Part shown: positions 35,046-46,807 of the stretch, in pieces | Layout of the letters: each line of letters begins with the position of its first letter | Position numbering within the stretch: position 1 is the first letter of the stretch | DNA from: Cricetomys ansorgei | Lineage: Eukaryota; Chordata; Mammalia; Rodentia; Nesomyidae | NCBI GenBank assembly: GCA_026225945.1 | Contig: JAMJFZ010001797.1 | Location: 1,496,001-1,560,000 of the forward strand | Direction: 5' to 3' | Length of the DNA: 64,000 nucleotides | The notes under the pieces: model-generated | What the model was told of the DNA's origin: nothing | The model's input: the letters and a program-made list of their open reading frames with translations, nothing else | Database searches by the model: none | Translations under genes and position numbers: made by a program

Positions 35046-35119
35046 AGGGATTCTGGGAGACAGGACAGTGGATGTGCTGCCTGGGTTCCCAGGGCCAGCA
35101 CCCATTTCAGCCCAGGATG
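35046..35119. repeat. Dispersed repeat, copy 2 of 2
   Basis: GGGAGACAGGACAGTGGATG, then CTGGGTTCCCAGGGCCAGCA and CCCATTTCAGCCC; same orientation as 34160-34227. Confidence 0.65.
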
Positions 35120-35199
35120 GGGCATTGGGTACCACTAACTGCACGTGATGCTCGCAGAGGACTTCTGGGAATACCTCTGGGCGCTCCCTGGACCTGCCT

Positions 35200-35330
35200 G
35201 TCCTTTTTTCTTTTTCTCTTTCTCCTCCTTCTCTTCCTCCTCCTCCTCCTCCTCCTTCTCTTCCTCCTCTTCCTTCTCTTCTTCTTCTTCCTCCTCCTCC
35301 TTTTTCCTCTTTTTCTTTTTCATTTTTTTG
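35200..35330. repeat. Polypyrimidine (CTT/CCT)n tract
   Basis: About 130 bp with almost only C and T on the plus strand (TCCTCC, TTCTTC, CTCTT). Frames across it give Ser/Phe/Leu or Glu/Lys runs, which are artefacts. Confidence 0.95.
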
Positions 35331-36172
35331 CTGTTGCTCTCTGAATTTGGATCCTTGTCACAGTGAGATGAAACCCAAAGCCATTTTTACAGGTAGCCCA
35401 CCTTCTCCAGTTCCAAAATGAATCTAATGCAGCAGGAGGGACAGTCAGGAGACAGTCCTCAGCTGTCCTTGAGCAAGATGTCCAGGGCATCATCTGGACA
35501 CCTTTCAGGAGCCCCCTGTGCTTCTACACTCTCCTCCTCCCCAGAATCTCAAAGACCCCATCCTCTTTTCCAGGATGCACCCAGACCTTGCAGGGGTGGG
35601 GGTCTTCAACAGCGACGGGAGAGTCCCGCCCCATCTGAGGCAGAGACGTCATCAGACCTCTGCTCTCTGCTGCAAAGCCCCTCAGATAATGAGGCCTGGG
35701 AGCAGAGAGGGCATGCAGGCAGTCTGTTGCTCTGTGCTCAGGGCAGGCAGGAGTCAAAGGCCCTTTCTTCGAGGACTGCACATTAAGTTTGTCTTTGTGC
35801 TTCTAGCTGCTTCCATTTCAAAGGCTCTGCCACTAGATCCAGGGAGTCATTCCCGGACCCATCAGGCGTCTCCATGGTGACAGCTGAGTGGGTCTGAGGG
35901 AGAGAGACTCACCCCACACTTTTCCACAAGTTCCCTTTCTGATTTTTCCCCTATTTTTAACTAGTGACTAGGGCTGAAAATTGAGCTTGAAAATATGGTA
36001 AAACGGGAACTCCCTAAACGATTTTATAAAACAACAAGCCCTTGTATATAAATATATATTTGACGTTACTCACTTCACTCAAGAATAACATTGTAGCCTG
36101 AGAAACTGCCGCCCCCTCTCTTTCTGAAGAAGGGAATAAGTCTACTTCTCCTGTTTCCTCTGTGAACAGGCT
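35331..36172. other. No feature recognised
   Basis: Frames at 35418-35786 and 35518-35880 overlap each other and show no domain. AT-rich around 35950-36065. Confidence 0.35.
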
Positions 36173-36178
36173 CTGGTG

Positions 36179-36492
36179 CATTGTGGAAGCTTACTTTTAG
36201 TGGTGTTTAAAATAATTGTTTTTCTGCACTGCTGGAAAAAAGGATCCACAGGCCTTGGCGTTTTGTACTGTCTGCAGGTGTTGAGTTTCTGTGGGGCATG
36301 TTTGATTGCTCATGATCTGCACCTGAGGAGTGCTGAATTAACAAAACACCCGAGCTCAGATGCTTGGGTTTCCACTGTTGAGTCTGGCACTGGCCAGCAG
36401 GGTGGTTCCCTCTGCCGAGGTCTGGGTTTGTACGTCTACGAATATGCCTCCTTGTCGTCCTTGATAAGCCACCATATTGACAGCCAGCTACC
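36179..36492 (+). mobile_element. Solo LTR, family A (copy 7, short subtype) with perfect 6-bp TSD
   Basis: CATTGTGGAAGCTTACTTTT to CAGCCAGCTACC. Both ends are mutated, but CTGGTG at 36173-36178 and 36493-36498 fixes them. The polyadenylation signal is lost (GAATTAACAAAAC). Confidence 0.85.
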
Positions 36493-36498
36493 CTGGTG

Positions 36499-36846
36499 AA
36501 CTGCTACAGCCTGCTTGCAGATGCCTGCAGCTCCCACCCCCACCCTAAGAGGGTGAGTAGGAGTTTGTAAAAATCCCGTTGTTGTTTGGCAGAACAACCA
36601 GAACTGGTGCGTTCTTACGATGCCCCCGGCGTTCAAGTGCATAGGTCAGCCATCCGTCTGCAATAGGACGGGAGAATCGTTGTTGGTTGGTGTCGCTGTG
36701 CAAACATCAGAGTGTACTTTACAAGCCTAGGTTCCGTAGGCCAGTCTCGTCACGTGGTCCCTGGTCCATTTCGTACAATTAAGAGGCTTCCGTAGATAAC
36801 AGTCTAAAGCTGCTGTGGCTATCACATGGCTCCTATTTACAGCAAA

Positions 36847-36847
<1 letters not shown>
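36499..36847. other. No feature recognised; possible worn B2 before the CA run
   Basis: The CA array that follows ends in GAGTACACTCTAAGATAAGC and ATAAAAT, which resembles a B2 tail, but no B2 body can be confirmed here. Confidence 0.3.

Positions 36848-36897
<50 letters not shown>
36848..36897. repeat. (CA)24 microsatellite
   Basis: Pure CA run. Confidence 0.98.
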
Positions 36898-36903
<6 letters not shown>

Positions 36904-38911
36904 CTCTAAGATAAGCATAAAATATAACAGAGTGGCAGCATAAAGGGTAATATAACTTATCATCTTTTGAGAAACCAAAGTTCCCCAAGGAGTCACACCT
37001 ATGTGGAAGATTCCGCAAACTGGTTGGCCAAGTGTTAAGCCACCAGCTGAGAGTAAGACCATCACCACAACTGAGCCAAGCTTGAAGCGAGCTTTAATTA
37101 AATTAATTAAATACCAGCTCAGGGCCATCGTGGAAGAGTCCCAGGGGAACCTCAGTGCGGTCCTGGCCAGCTTCTACCGCCACTGGCCAATATTAAAAGC
37201 TTGCTTAAAATTCAATCAAACTTTGTGGCAACGTTTTTCTGTTTTGTTGTGTTTTCTCGACCATTCGGGATTTACAGAATCTCTGCTGTAGATTCCAAAT
37301 GATCACACCCTTCGCTTTTGTGTTTGTAGGAGCTAGCGGTCTGTAAGTGGAATGCATTACAAATGTTTTTATCTGATAATTGTTAGCTCTCAGAACCCGG
37401 GACTATTTAATATATCAAAGCGAACCTGTCCATTAGGTTTGCCCAGCATCCCTCAGTCCCTGTTCCAGGCTCTTCCTGGCTGGCATACCCGGCCCCCAGC
37501 CCTGAACTCTCCAGCCCAGGGACTAGACTGCTCTTCCCTGTGTAATCCAGCCATTTTGGTTACCCGCCTTTTTACTTTTTACCCTATTGGCTGCTACACC
37601 TGGTTCCCCTTCTCCCCTCTCCCCTCTCCCCACTTGGTCCAGCTCAGGGTCATATTCATCCTGGCCTCTCCCAGATGTATCTGCCTCTATGCTCTCCCTC
37701 CCATCTACAGTAAACTTTCTCCTCCACCATTTTTTCCTTTCTTTCTTTTTTTATTTTTTCTCATTCAGTAGTCAAAGTAATGCAGGAGAATAGATCAGAG
37801 ACCAAGATCCAAAGACATTGCATAAAGACTGCAAAGTCAGCACATGAGAAAAACCTGTCAGGCAAGAGGAAAGCTGTAACCCTCCCTCCTCCAACACAAC
37901 ACACCAGGTCAGCCCCAAACAACTGGAACTGGCCGGAGCAATCAGCCAGGCACAGGGGCGCTGCAGAGTGTGTGAAGGTGACCTGTAGCTCATTACAATA
38001 CTAAAACACACACCCCTGGATGGAGATTTAAAATGCTAATTTTAAATGCATGGAGCATGCAGAACTGGTAACTGAGCATTTGTGAGAAATCCTGTGCTGT
38101 GCAAATGAGCCAAAAGCCACGCACATAAGAGTCCCTGCTTTTGCGTAGTGATTTGAGCTTCCAAACTTCCCCCAGCGCTGGCCTACTCTCTCCCTTGGAA
38201 GCGTATTCTTTCTCAATGAATGCTCTCCATCAGTTGCTACCACCTACATATTTCCACCCAATCCATCCTCTGAGACACAAGTACATGGAAACCCTCCAGA
38301 AGTGATCGTAGAACCCTTGGTGCCCACCAACACCAGAAGAATAGTGGGTTAGTTACGGAGGTAGGAAACACAGAGCCCCAGACAATTCTGGCTTTTAGTC
38401 TGCAATATCCCAACCTCCCCCACCCCCCCAAAGTTTTACTTGCGTAAGAGTAAAAATCATATTTTAAATTTTTATTACTGTGCCTATGAGATCTGTAAAA
38501 CATGGGCAGATAACTTCCTGGAACGCTGGGTGGAGGCCGTTCCTGTGCGACTCAGAAAGGCAGAATCCTGAACTCACCACTTGCCTGAAGACAGACAGCC
38601 TCTTGGAATGCTGGGTAGGGGCTGTGTAGATTCCAGTTGATTGATCCAACTGCACCGGACGTGCTCATGGGTTTTTAAAGGCAGATCCCATGAGGCAATG
38701 TGTTTCCCGTCAGACACAGTCAGGGACGATCCCACATCTTGATGTATTCCTACCTGGGTGTCTCCCGCTTCCATGGTGGAATGTATCATTTGGAAAAGCT
38801 TGAATCTGTTTCTGGACCATGGTCACTCATGAATAAACTCTCCGTTTACTCCCTTTGGAATGAGAGCTGTTTTGTGTTGACACACCATGATCAAGAATCC
38901 CATTCTGCACA
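36898..38911. other. Unclassified 2-kb stretch
   Basis: AT-rich CTTTAATTAAATTAATTAAA near 37092. A C/T-rich stretch lies at 37605-37630 and 37720-37765. Frame 37352-37771 (139 codons) is hydrophobic at its end because of the pyrimidine run. No gene supported. Confidence 0.35.
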
Positions 38912-39221
38912 TTGATGGAAAAGTTTATTTTTAGTTATGTTTAAAATAGCTGTTTTGTGCACTGTTGGGTGAAGGGCTGCCTAGGCCTTGGCATTTGTAT
39001 GGTCTGCAGGTGTTGGCTTTATGTAAAAGATGTCTGATTGCTCATGATCTGCACGTGCTATCAATAGAACACCTGAGGAGCTTCTGTATCAATAAAAATC
39101 TGGATGCTCAAGATTCTGCTGTCTAGTATGGTGCTTGCCAGGATGGTGGTTCCCTCTGCTGAGGTCTGGCAGGGTTTGCACCCGTGCCTTGCTGAGCTGA
39201 CACAGTAGCCTAACTGGTACA
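38912..39221 (+). mobile_element. Solo LTR, family A (copy 8, long subtype)
   Basis: TTGATGGAAAAGTTTATTTT to ACTGGTACA, with long-subtype GTGCTATCAATAGAACAC and ATCAATAAAAATC. It has lost part of the 3' block (no GAAAATGCCTCC). No clear duplication. Confidence 0.8.
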
Positions 39222-39396
39222 GTACGTAAGTGTGTATGCTGAGCTTTATCCAAGTGGCAGCAGTCAGTACAGGAAGGTGTTCACGCTAATATCAGCACAA
39301 AGCATGTGATTGGTGTATTGTCCTACATGCTGGGACAGCTTCTGAATTCTTCAGTTCCGTTGTCCTTGACTGAGACAGCTGGCTAATTTATATATA

Positions 39397-39601
39397 CAGT
39401 TTTATGATTTGAGTGTTTGCCTGTATATATGCCTGTGCACTGCCTGTGTGCAGTACCCAAGGAATCCAGAAGAGGGTGTCGGATCCCCTGGAACTGGAGT
39501 TGCAGACGGTTGTGAGTCACAGCATAGGTGCTGGGAATCGAACCTAGAACCTCTGCCAGAGCAAGCAATGCTCTTAACAGCAGGGCCATCTCTCCAGCCC
39601 C
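39397..39601 (-). mobile_element. B2-type SINE, reverse
   Basis: CCAGAAGAGGGTGTCGGATC, CCTGGAACTGGAGTTGCAGA, GGTGCTGGGAATCGAACCTA, GCTCTTAACAGCAGGGCCAT, then CTCTCCAGCCCC. Confidence 0.9.
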
Positions 39602-39990
39602 ACCTCTGGCTAATAGTTTATGCTACATAGGGCACAAATATTACCATTACTGTTTTGGCCACAAGAATCTAATTGGTTCAAGTGGAACTAAATGTTAAAA
39701 CTGTCGCTGATTTAATGTGGGATGATTGGCACGCAGATGTTTGTGTGACATGCTGAGAGGGCACATTTTGCTGCTTTTATAGTGGTGTATTGCTTCAGCA
39801 CACCCATATCAGTGGGTGGAGATGAACTACCAGTAATATGGAAACTGGAATTCCTCTGGTCTTAGTCCCTCTAGCTGAAGCAGGATGTGAAGCCTCTTGG
39901 AACCCTTCTTCAGTATTTTTCAGAGTTCCCATGGATGCTTTTCAATGTGCTAGTATACAGGGCATGCCTATTTTCCATGGGTGACTGTGC
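39602..39990. other. No feature recognised
   Basis: Ordinary intergenic- or intron-like sequence. Confidence 0.35.
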
Positions 39991-40014
39991 TAGTGTGTGT
40001 GTGTGTGGGGGGGG

Positions 40015-40312
40015 TGTTGTAGAAGTTTTAAAATATTTTGTGTACTGTTGAATGAGGAGCTCCCTGGGTCTTGGCGTTTTGTATTGTCTGCAGGTGTTGG
40101 TTTTCTGTGGGGGGGTGTTTGATTGCTTATGATCTGCACCTGAGGAGTTCTGACTCAATAAAAACACCTGAACTCAGATGCTCGGGGTTCCACTGTCCAG
40201 TATGGTGGGGGCCAGGATGGTGGTTCCCTCTGTTGAGGTCCGACAGGGATTCCACATATGAAAATGCCTCCTTGTCCTGCTTGCTGAGCTGCCACAGCCC
40301 TGTACAGCAACA
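40015..40312 (+). mobile_element. Solo LTR, family A (copy 9, short subtype) inside a GT microsatellite
   Basis: TGTTGTAGAAGTTTTAAAAT to GTACAGCAACA. TAGTGTGTGTGTGTGTGG lies before it and GTGTGTGTGTGTGTGGG after it, so it split one (GT)n tract. Contains ACTCAATAAAAACACC. It carries a deletion in the 5' part (the TTTTTAGTTATG segment). Confidence 0.85.
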
Positions 40313-41101
40313 GTGTGTGTGTGTGTGTGGGCAAGAGGCCTCTCTCTGCTGTGTCACTCATGAGAGGACAGCCCCAAGGCAGGCTGTTGTGAGCCTTCCT
40401 CCCTATACCAAACTTTCAGTTTTCCCTCACAATGTTGTCTTCTTCCATCAGACTCGGCGTTGCCCGTAACAACGGGCTCCAGGAAACCCAGCAAGTATGA
40501 TCCATATCTTTGTATCTAGAAGCTTCTCTGGACAACTGAGGCTTTTCCAAGGGTCAAGCTGATGCAAGTTTGCTCTCAGATCTTAGGACATGTTTTTCTT
40601 GGAGCTACAAAACCTTTGACAGGCAATACATCCCCAACCCTTTCTCAGAAAACTGTGCACACGGAGGGCATTCCACAGAGAAACGGTGGAGTTATGGCCT
40701 ACCAGGAAGAATCTTGCCTTAAGAGAAATTTTCTCTCAAGGATTTTCTAGTTCCAGCTGTGGATTTCAGTCCAGTCCAACTCACGAGCTGCCAGATACAC
40801 CCAGACATACACAAGTCTCTTTGTGGCCCAGACTGAGCAGAAGCCCTCAAAACGTGCAATATTTCCAATATTCCATATTGGAAATTTCTATATATGCTGA
40901 ATATACACAAGCAGGAAAGGTGCAGATTGCCTATGCAAGCCATTCCCCAAGTCTTGTATATGAAGGCCTCATTCCAGACCTAGCGAATCCAGGATTCCTG
41001 CCGCTGCAACTGGAGACTCCCAGACAATGTCTCGTGAAAAGATACTTGTGGGACTACTGAGTTTTTTTTTTTTTTTAAATCACATACACATTTGATACAC
41101 A
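40313..41101. other. Unclassified, with an 11-bp-arm palindrome at 40861-40885
   Basis: ATTTCCAATAT and ATATTGGAAAT face each other across a TCC loop. Nothing else recognisable. Confidence 0.5.
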
Positions 41102-41170
41102 GTTGCAATCCAAGCACTCAGGAGGTTGAGGCAGGAGGATCGTGGCTTTGGTGCTATCATTGACCACACA
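41102..41170 (+). mobile_element. B1 SINE 5' fragment
   Basis: TGCAATCCAAGCACTCAGGA and GGTTGAGGCAGGAGGATCGT match the B1 5' half; preceded by a T run at 41062. Confidence 0.5.
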
Positions 41171-41329
41171 CTAAGTGCATTTCACAGAGCAACAGGCAAG
41201 ACCACACATATTGTTTAATGGCTGTTTTCTTTGTCACGATCTAAGTTTTACCCAGTTTTTCCTGTCCTGCACAGCATCCTTCAGCAACTAGGTACTGTTT
41301 GTATCCATCTCTGAAGGCAGCTGCGACTA

Positions 41330-41580
41330 ATTAGCCCTAACGCAGTGATTTGAAATAACAAAAATCCATTCTCCCACAGTTCTGGAGGGCAGATGTTTAA
41401 AATCAATGTGTCAGCAGAGCCATGTTCCTCCTGATGGCTCTCAAGGGGATCCTTTCTAGTTTTGTCCAAATCTCTGATAGCTCCAGAGATTCCTTGCCGA
41501 TAGCTACGCCACTTTCATCTCAGACTCCAGCTTTACATAGCCCCTTTCTCCTCTGTATCTCCCTCCTGTGGGTACCACCC
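41330..41580 (-). mobile_element. Old mammalian LTR-like fragment, reverse
   Basis: TTCTCCCACAGTTCTGGAGG, AATCAATGTGTCAGCAGAGC and CCATGTTCCTCCTGATGGCT match a widespread mammalian element whose name I cannot confirm. Confidence 0.45.
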
Positions 41581-41589
41581 CATTTAGGG

Positions 41590-41985
41590 TCTACCTAGCT
41601 GATTCAGGTTAATCTTCCTTGTCCACTGGATTTGGAGTCACCTAGGAGACACACCTCAGGGCACATCTGGAGGATGTTTTCAGGGAGGCTGAACTGAGGA
41701 CGGAAAACATCCTAAACTGTGGGTGGCATCATTCCATGGTCTAGGGGCCCAGGACTAAACAGAAAGAAGAAACATACAAAGTTAGTTGAGCACCAGCATT
41801 TACCTCTCTGCTATCCGACTGTAGACAAAATGTGGCCGGCTGCTCTGTGCTGCTGCTGCCGGTCAGAGCTGTTCACTGGCATGATGGACTATACCCTCAC
41901 ACAGTGAGCCACAGTAAACTCTTCATTGCTTAAGCTGCTCCTCATCAGATAGTTGGTACAGTACTGAGAAAGGTAACTAATGCAC
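41590..41985 (+). mobile_element. ERVL/MaLR-type LTR
   Basis: TTTGGAGTCACCTAGGAGAC, TGTGGGTGGCATCATTCCAT, GAGCACCAGCATTTACCTCT, GGCATGATGGACTATACCCT, GTGAGCCACAGTAAACTC and GAGAAAGGTAACTAATGCA follow the usual ERVL/MaLR LTR order. Exact subfamily not assigned. Confidence 0.65.
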
Positions 41986-42582
41986 TGGGGTGCTTCATCT
42001 AGAGCTATATAACTGTGTAAATCTAAAAGGGCCCCCATTCCAAGTGAAGTTAAATCCACAAAGAATCTGGGTTCAGTGCCTAGAGTGTTTTTCTCAGGGT
42101 CACTGTTCAATCCACTGCGTGTTGTCCCTTTACAGTTCAGCAGCTATCAGAGCCTGGCGCACGGTCACAGTCCATTTGGTCTGCTGGTTTGAATTTAAAA
42201 CTTGGACCCAAGGGCTCTCTCTGCTTCATTACAGGGCTCCCTGTCTTTTCATGCCTTGATTATAAAAATAGCAGCCAGACTAATAAGTAAATAGCTTCTT
42301 AGCTCCCGTCGGGTCTGTTGAAGTATTTTATCCCATTGTTTCGGTTTACCACGTTTCAAGTATGCCACGACTACCTGGGCATGAACAAATACATTTGTCA
42401 GTCTTTTCCTCCCTGTGAATTGAGTCTTCTCAGATCCCCAGGATCTAAAACTACATTGATCTGATCGAGATAACTTTTTATGTGTGAATTTCATTATACT
42501 TAGAATAAAAAGATATACACTTACAGGCTATATATGCGTGCATCAATAAGTATATGTATGTCACCTTATTTCTGATAGCAAC

Positions 42583-42878
42583 TGTGGTGGTTTGAATAAG
42601 CATGGCCCCCTTAGGCTCATATATATGCACGCTTAGTCCCATGTTGATGAACTGTTTGGGAAGGATTAGGAGGTGTGGCCTTGTTGGAGGAGGTGTCACT
42701 GGGAGTGGGCTTTGAGGTTTCAAAAGTATCCCGCCCCTCCAAGCCTGTCTGCTTCCCGCCGTGATGATTATGAACTAAACCTCTGAAAGTGTAAGCAAGC
42801 CCCCAATTAAATGCTTTCTTTTACAAGAGTTGCCTTGGTCAGGGGTCTCTTCACAGCCATGGGATAGTGACTAAGACA
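42583..42878 (+). mobile_element. ORR1-type MaLR LTR
   Basis: TGTGGTGGTTTGAATAAGCA at the start, GGATTAGGAGGTGTGGCCTT, GGGCTTTGAGGTTTCAAAAG, CCAATTAAATGCTTTCTTTT, then TAGTGACTAAGACA at the end. Full-length outline with an internal deletion. Confidence 0.9.
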
Positions 42879-42934
42879 GTGATTTCCATGTGTTTGTTAG
42901 CCACATATTTTTTATTTCTTTAAGATCATAATCA

Positions 42935-43094
42935 GGGGTCTGGAGAGGTGGCTCAGTGGTCAAGAGTACTTGCTGTTTTTGTAGAGGACTCCAGCTTGAT
43001 TCCCAGCACCAACATAGTAACTCACAACTGTCTGTAACTCTAATTCCAGGGGATCAGATGCTCTCTTCTGTTCTCCAGAAGCCTTAAGCAAACA

Positions 43095-43127
<33 letters not shown>

Positions 43128-43186
43128 GCACTTACATACATCTAGGCAAAACACCCATTTACATAAAAATAAGTAAGTCTTCAAAA
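42935..43186 (+). mobile_element. B2-type SINE with CA tail
   Basis: GGTCTGGAGAGGTGGCTCAG head, AACTCTAATTCCAGGGGATC, (CA)n at 43095-43122, then GAGTGCACTTACATACATCT and AAAATAAGTAAGTCTTC. Confidence 0.92.
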
Positions 43187-44461
43187 ATCATAACTAGGTG
43201 TGACATCTCTAAAGAGAGTAAACGAAGGACTAATTTTAAGCTCTCATGTTAAAATAGGCTAAGGCATTATCACCAGCTGACCTCTCAACTGGGACGGTTT
43301 TATTTGACAAGGTTAAAGCAATAGCAAGAACAAACTTGACTTCTCCCTGTGGGAGCTTTGGAAGCCGGCCTCTCCCTGTGTGTGTAACTCACGAGCTATG
43401 TTCTTCCCAACCCTAGAAGCTTGCTGCATTTTATTTATGAAATTTCTGGAGACTGAAATCCCCAAGCAGGAAGAATCTGAATTTTTTTCTTCCTTAATCA
43501 TAGTGAAAATTATTTCAAGTTGCTCGATTCTAATTGTTTTTATTCCAGATTCTTTTCAAAATCACGTTCCTGAGAGCAGAGACTTAACAACTGTTAGTCA
43601 TCATTTATCCATTTTCCAATGAGCAAGCCACAAAACAACCAGAAGAGAGACAGAGGAGAAAAGCAAATTCCCTGTCTGCAGTGCTCAAAGCAAACCACAC
43701 GCAGCTGATCAAGAAACTCTGGCCTGCGTGGCCAAGCTTAAATCCGAGTGTGCATTGTGGCCTTAAAGTTTAAGATATATTAATAGCAGTCCTTTCACCC
43801 CTATGCAGTAATAAAAGCCAGCAAACAGCGGCATCAGTTGACTAAGTAAGACTTTGCTAAGTGAAAAAGTCTACATTCCATCCAAAGGAGACAGAGAGTA
43901 TGTTCAAGCTGAAACTATGGTCAGAGCAGCCTCCTCTGGGTTAAGGTCCCTCCTCTGCGAGGCCTGTGCAGCCCCTGGATAGACGTTAGATCATATCCGA
44001 ACAGGCTAGTCCATCTGTAGAGAGCTAGGAGACAGAGACAGACAGCAGACTGGACAAGAACAGAGCCGGACATGCTCACTGTTTCAGACGTACTTTGTGT
44101 TTTATTTTTAAATCGATTGCCAACTCTTTTTTTTTTTTAAACTTCTTGGGTTTAGTTGTTTGAAGCTCAAAAGCAGTTTTACAACAACAAAGAATAGCCT
44201 TCTCAGTAGATTTCTGCCACGTGCTAAGCCTCTTTCCTCGATGGCCACTTACCGCAAGGAGATGAGGACTGTCGATAGAAGGACATGCTTTCTTTCTATA
44301 TCCTCGTGAAAGAAGCGATCTGGATTTTGTTGTTGGTTTGTTTGGTTTTCATAAGCCTAGGTAAAGGCCAAATGGGGGGAGGCAGGAATAACGGAGTCTA
44401 GACTCCAAATTCAGCTATGGTTGTGCTGTAAAGTTAGAAACCCATTAGAAAATTACACGTA
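43187..44461. other. No feature recognised
   Basis: AT-moderate sequence; T run near 44129. No gene supported. Confidence 0.35.
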
Positions 44462-44600
44462 TTGGTTGGTGACACACACTTTTAGGGAGGCAGAGGCAGG
44501 TGGATCTCTGTGAGTTAGAGGCCATCCTGGTCTACACAGTGAGTTTCTGGACAACCAAGGCTACATAGAGAGACCCTGTCTCAGAAAAAACAAGCAAACA
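44462..44600 (+). mobile_element. B1 SINE, diverged
   Basis: CACTTTTAGGGAGGCAGAGG, CAGGTGGATCTCTGTGAGTT, CCATCCTGGTCTACACAGTG and AGAGACCCTGTCTCAGAAAA. It lacks much of the 5' head. Confidence 0.88.
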
Positions 44601-44604
44601 CCTA

Positions 44605-44735
44605 TTTATTTATGGTGCATGTGTGAAGGTCCAGGGACAACCTGCAGAGTCAGTTCTCTCCTTCCACCATGTTGCTTTTGGGGATCAAATTCAGGTCATC
44701 AGGCTTGGTGGTGGGCTGAGTCATCCTGCCCCAAA
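44605..44735 (-). mobile_element. B3/B2-type SINE, reverse
   Basis: ACAACCTGCAGAGTCAGTTC, TCTCCTTCCACCATGTTGCT, GGGGATCAAATTCAGGTCAT and CAGGCTTGGTGG, then GAGTCATCCTGCCCC. Confidence 0.75.
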
Positions 44736-46117
44736 CCGTGATCTCTTAAGGACCTTCGATCCACTGACTGGTTTGATCCTGCTTTTCCACTTGCCAGAGA
44801 AGAGGTGGCTAGACGATTTACTGTTCGTGCATGGACCTTATTGAGAGCGTACAGGGGGAGGCCAGCACTTCCTGGCACAGGTACACAGAACTCTTCTGCT
44901 CCTGGTAGTACTAAGAGCTTTCAAGGCTACACGCATGCTAGGAATGCCAGAAGACTTTCCCTGCTGATAGCTCTGATAAATTCCAGCAGTTTTATGCTTA
45001 GACTCAGCCATTCATCCTGTTGGCCCAACCCACTTCAATCTGAAGCTGTTTCTGAACCTGAGAACCCTCTTCCACCTCCAAGCTCTTTTCCTACCTAGCA
45101 TGTTCCTACTTCCTTTCCCGTCTCCACCCCGCCGTCATCTCAGTGACTTTGCGGTCCCTCTCCTGTCCTCTACGCTCCTCCAGGGCTGTGATTTTGCCTT
45201 CCCTAAGCCACTCGCCTCTTTCTATTTCAATACAATGCATATTTATGCATATAGGTCATATCCACTAACGGAGAGGTGGGGTCAGGTACAAAGCTGGACT
45301 CCACAGTCCTCGTCGGATACACATGCACACCGTTATCTGCTTCTCGTATCTTATTTTTAATCTGATGTCTTGTGGGTCCTCCTGAATCAATTAGCAATTA
45401 TCGAGTAAATGCTCAGCAGACATGCCCCCAGGCCGATCAAAGTGGATAGTTCCTCAACTGAGGGTCCCTCTTCCCCCAGGCCTTCCCACCTTCAGCATCT
45501 GTATACTCTACACGAATTGCTTACCATCTCTGTGCCTGGAAAAATGGGAATACTACTAGTAGCTACGTCCTAGGATGGTTGTCAGGACTGAGTCTTCACA
45601 AATCAGAGTCTGGCATCATCGGACAGTCAACGCCTGAGCTATCTTTCTTGTCCCGTTCACTTTCTTTTTTTCTTAGGGCGTTACTCGCAGTTTTAAATGC
45701 ATCAGAACCAAAAGAAAACCAAGATCATCTATACAGACGATGTCCAGCTGCTCATCGGGTACGCAAATGGCAAGCACTGGAGACTTGTAGTTTTGGGGCC
45801 TCTGGACACGTGATGGCACGAATAAAAGGTCTTCCCACACAGGAGCTGACTAAAATCAACTCGAGTCACAAGTCTCCACAAGTCTTCATCCTCAGAATGG
45901 GGCAGCGACAATACCTCCACGGTGGGGGGGGGGCTGACAGGGCAGGGAGATGAGATGATCTGCACCAGCCACCGGGCATTGCACACGCTTGCTAGCTGTC
46001 TACCTTGTTCACAGCGTCTACCCTGATACTGAAGTTGATTGCAGAAAGAAGCGTGTTTCTGCTCTGGGAACCACATAGCTAGCTTCTCCAGGGGCGTTCC
46101 ATTCTACACCAAGAATG
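44736..46117. other. No feature recognised; G run at 45924
   Basis: No named repeat; overlapping frames of about 100-124 codons without domains. Confidence 0.35.
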
Positions 46118-46123
46118 CAAGTG

Positions 46124-46434
46124 GTTGTGGAAGTTTATTTTCAGTTACGTACAAAATAATTGCTTTGTGCACTGTGGACGAGGGACTCTCTAGGTCTTGG
46201 CGTTTTGTATTGCTTGCAGGTGTTGGGTTTCTGTGGGGGATTGCTCACGATCTGTACCTGAGGAGTTCTGAATCAATAAAAACACCTGAGATCAGACGCT
46301 CGAGGTTCCACTGCTGAGTATGGCATTGGCCATGATGGTGGTTCCCTCTGCTGAGGTCTGGCAGGGTTTGCACATACGAGAACTCCTCCTTGTCTGCCTT
46401 GCTGAGCTGCCACAACAGCGTACTATTTATTACA
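46124..46434 (+). mobile_element. Solo LTR, family A (copy 10, short subtype), near-perfect TSD
   Basis: GGTTGTGGAAGTTTATTTTC to TTTATTACA, with ATCAATAAAAACACC. CAAGTG (46118-46123) and CAAGTC (46435-46440) agree at 5 of 6. Confidence 0.88.
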
Positions 46435-46807
46435 CAAGTCTCTGGCCTTTCACCCTAAACCTGGTTACAAGAAGCTCTTTTTCTGCCTGGGAACAACCAG
46501 GGCAGGAAAACCAATGTCAAGAGTTGAGAGAGCAATCAGCTCCCATGCTCAGGCATGGCTAACCACTGGCAACTAGAGTAGAGGCAGAGAAAAGCCCCTG
46601 GAGGGATGGCTGGAAAGAGCCAGGAAATTTGCATGAGTCCCCAAGGACAGTGTGTGACCTCTCTGAGATCTTCTTGGGAAAAACGGGGGCTGGAGGTTCT
46701 TTTAGATGAGGCTCATAGCTAGTGGGATTTTAGTACCATAGTCATTGGTTATTATATCTTGGTCTCCTGGAGAGGTTTGCCAGACTGCAGCTACCAAGGA
46801 ACTGATG
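46435..46807. other. No feature recognised
   Basis: Sequence between the solo LTR and the 70-bp minisatellite. Confidence 0.35.

Noticed and set aside
35145..35366. Ser/Phe-rich and Leu-rich membrane-like frames
   Set aside because: Produced by the (CTT/CCT)n tract.
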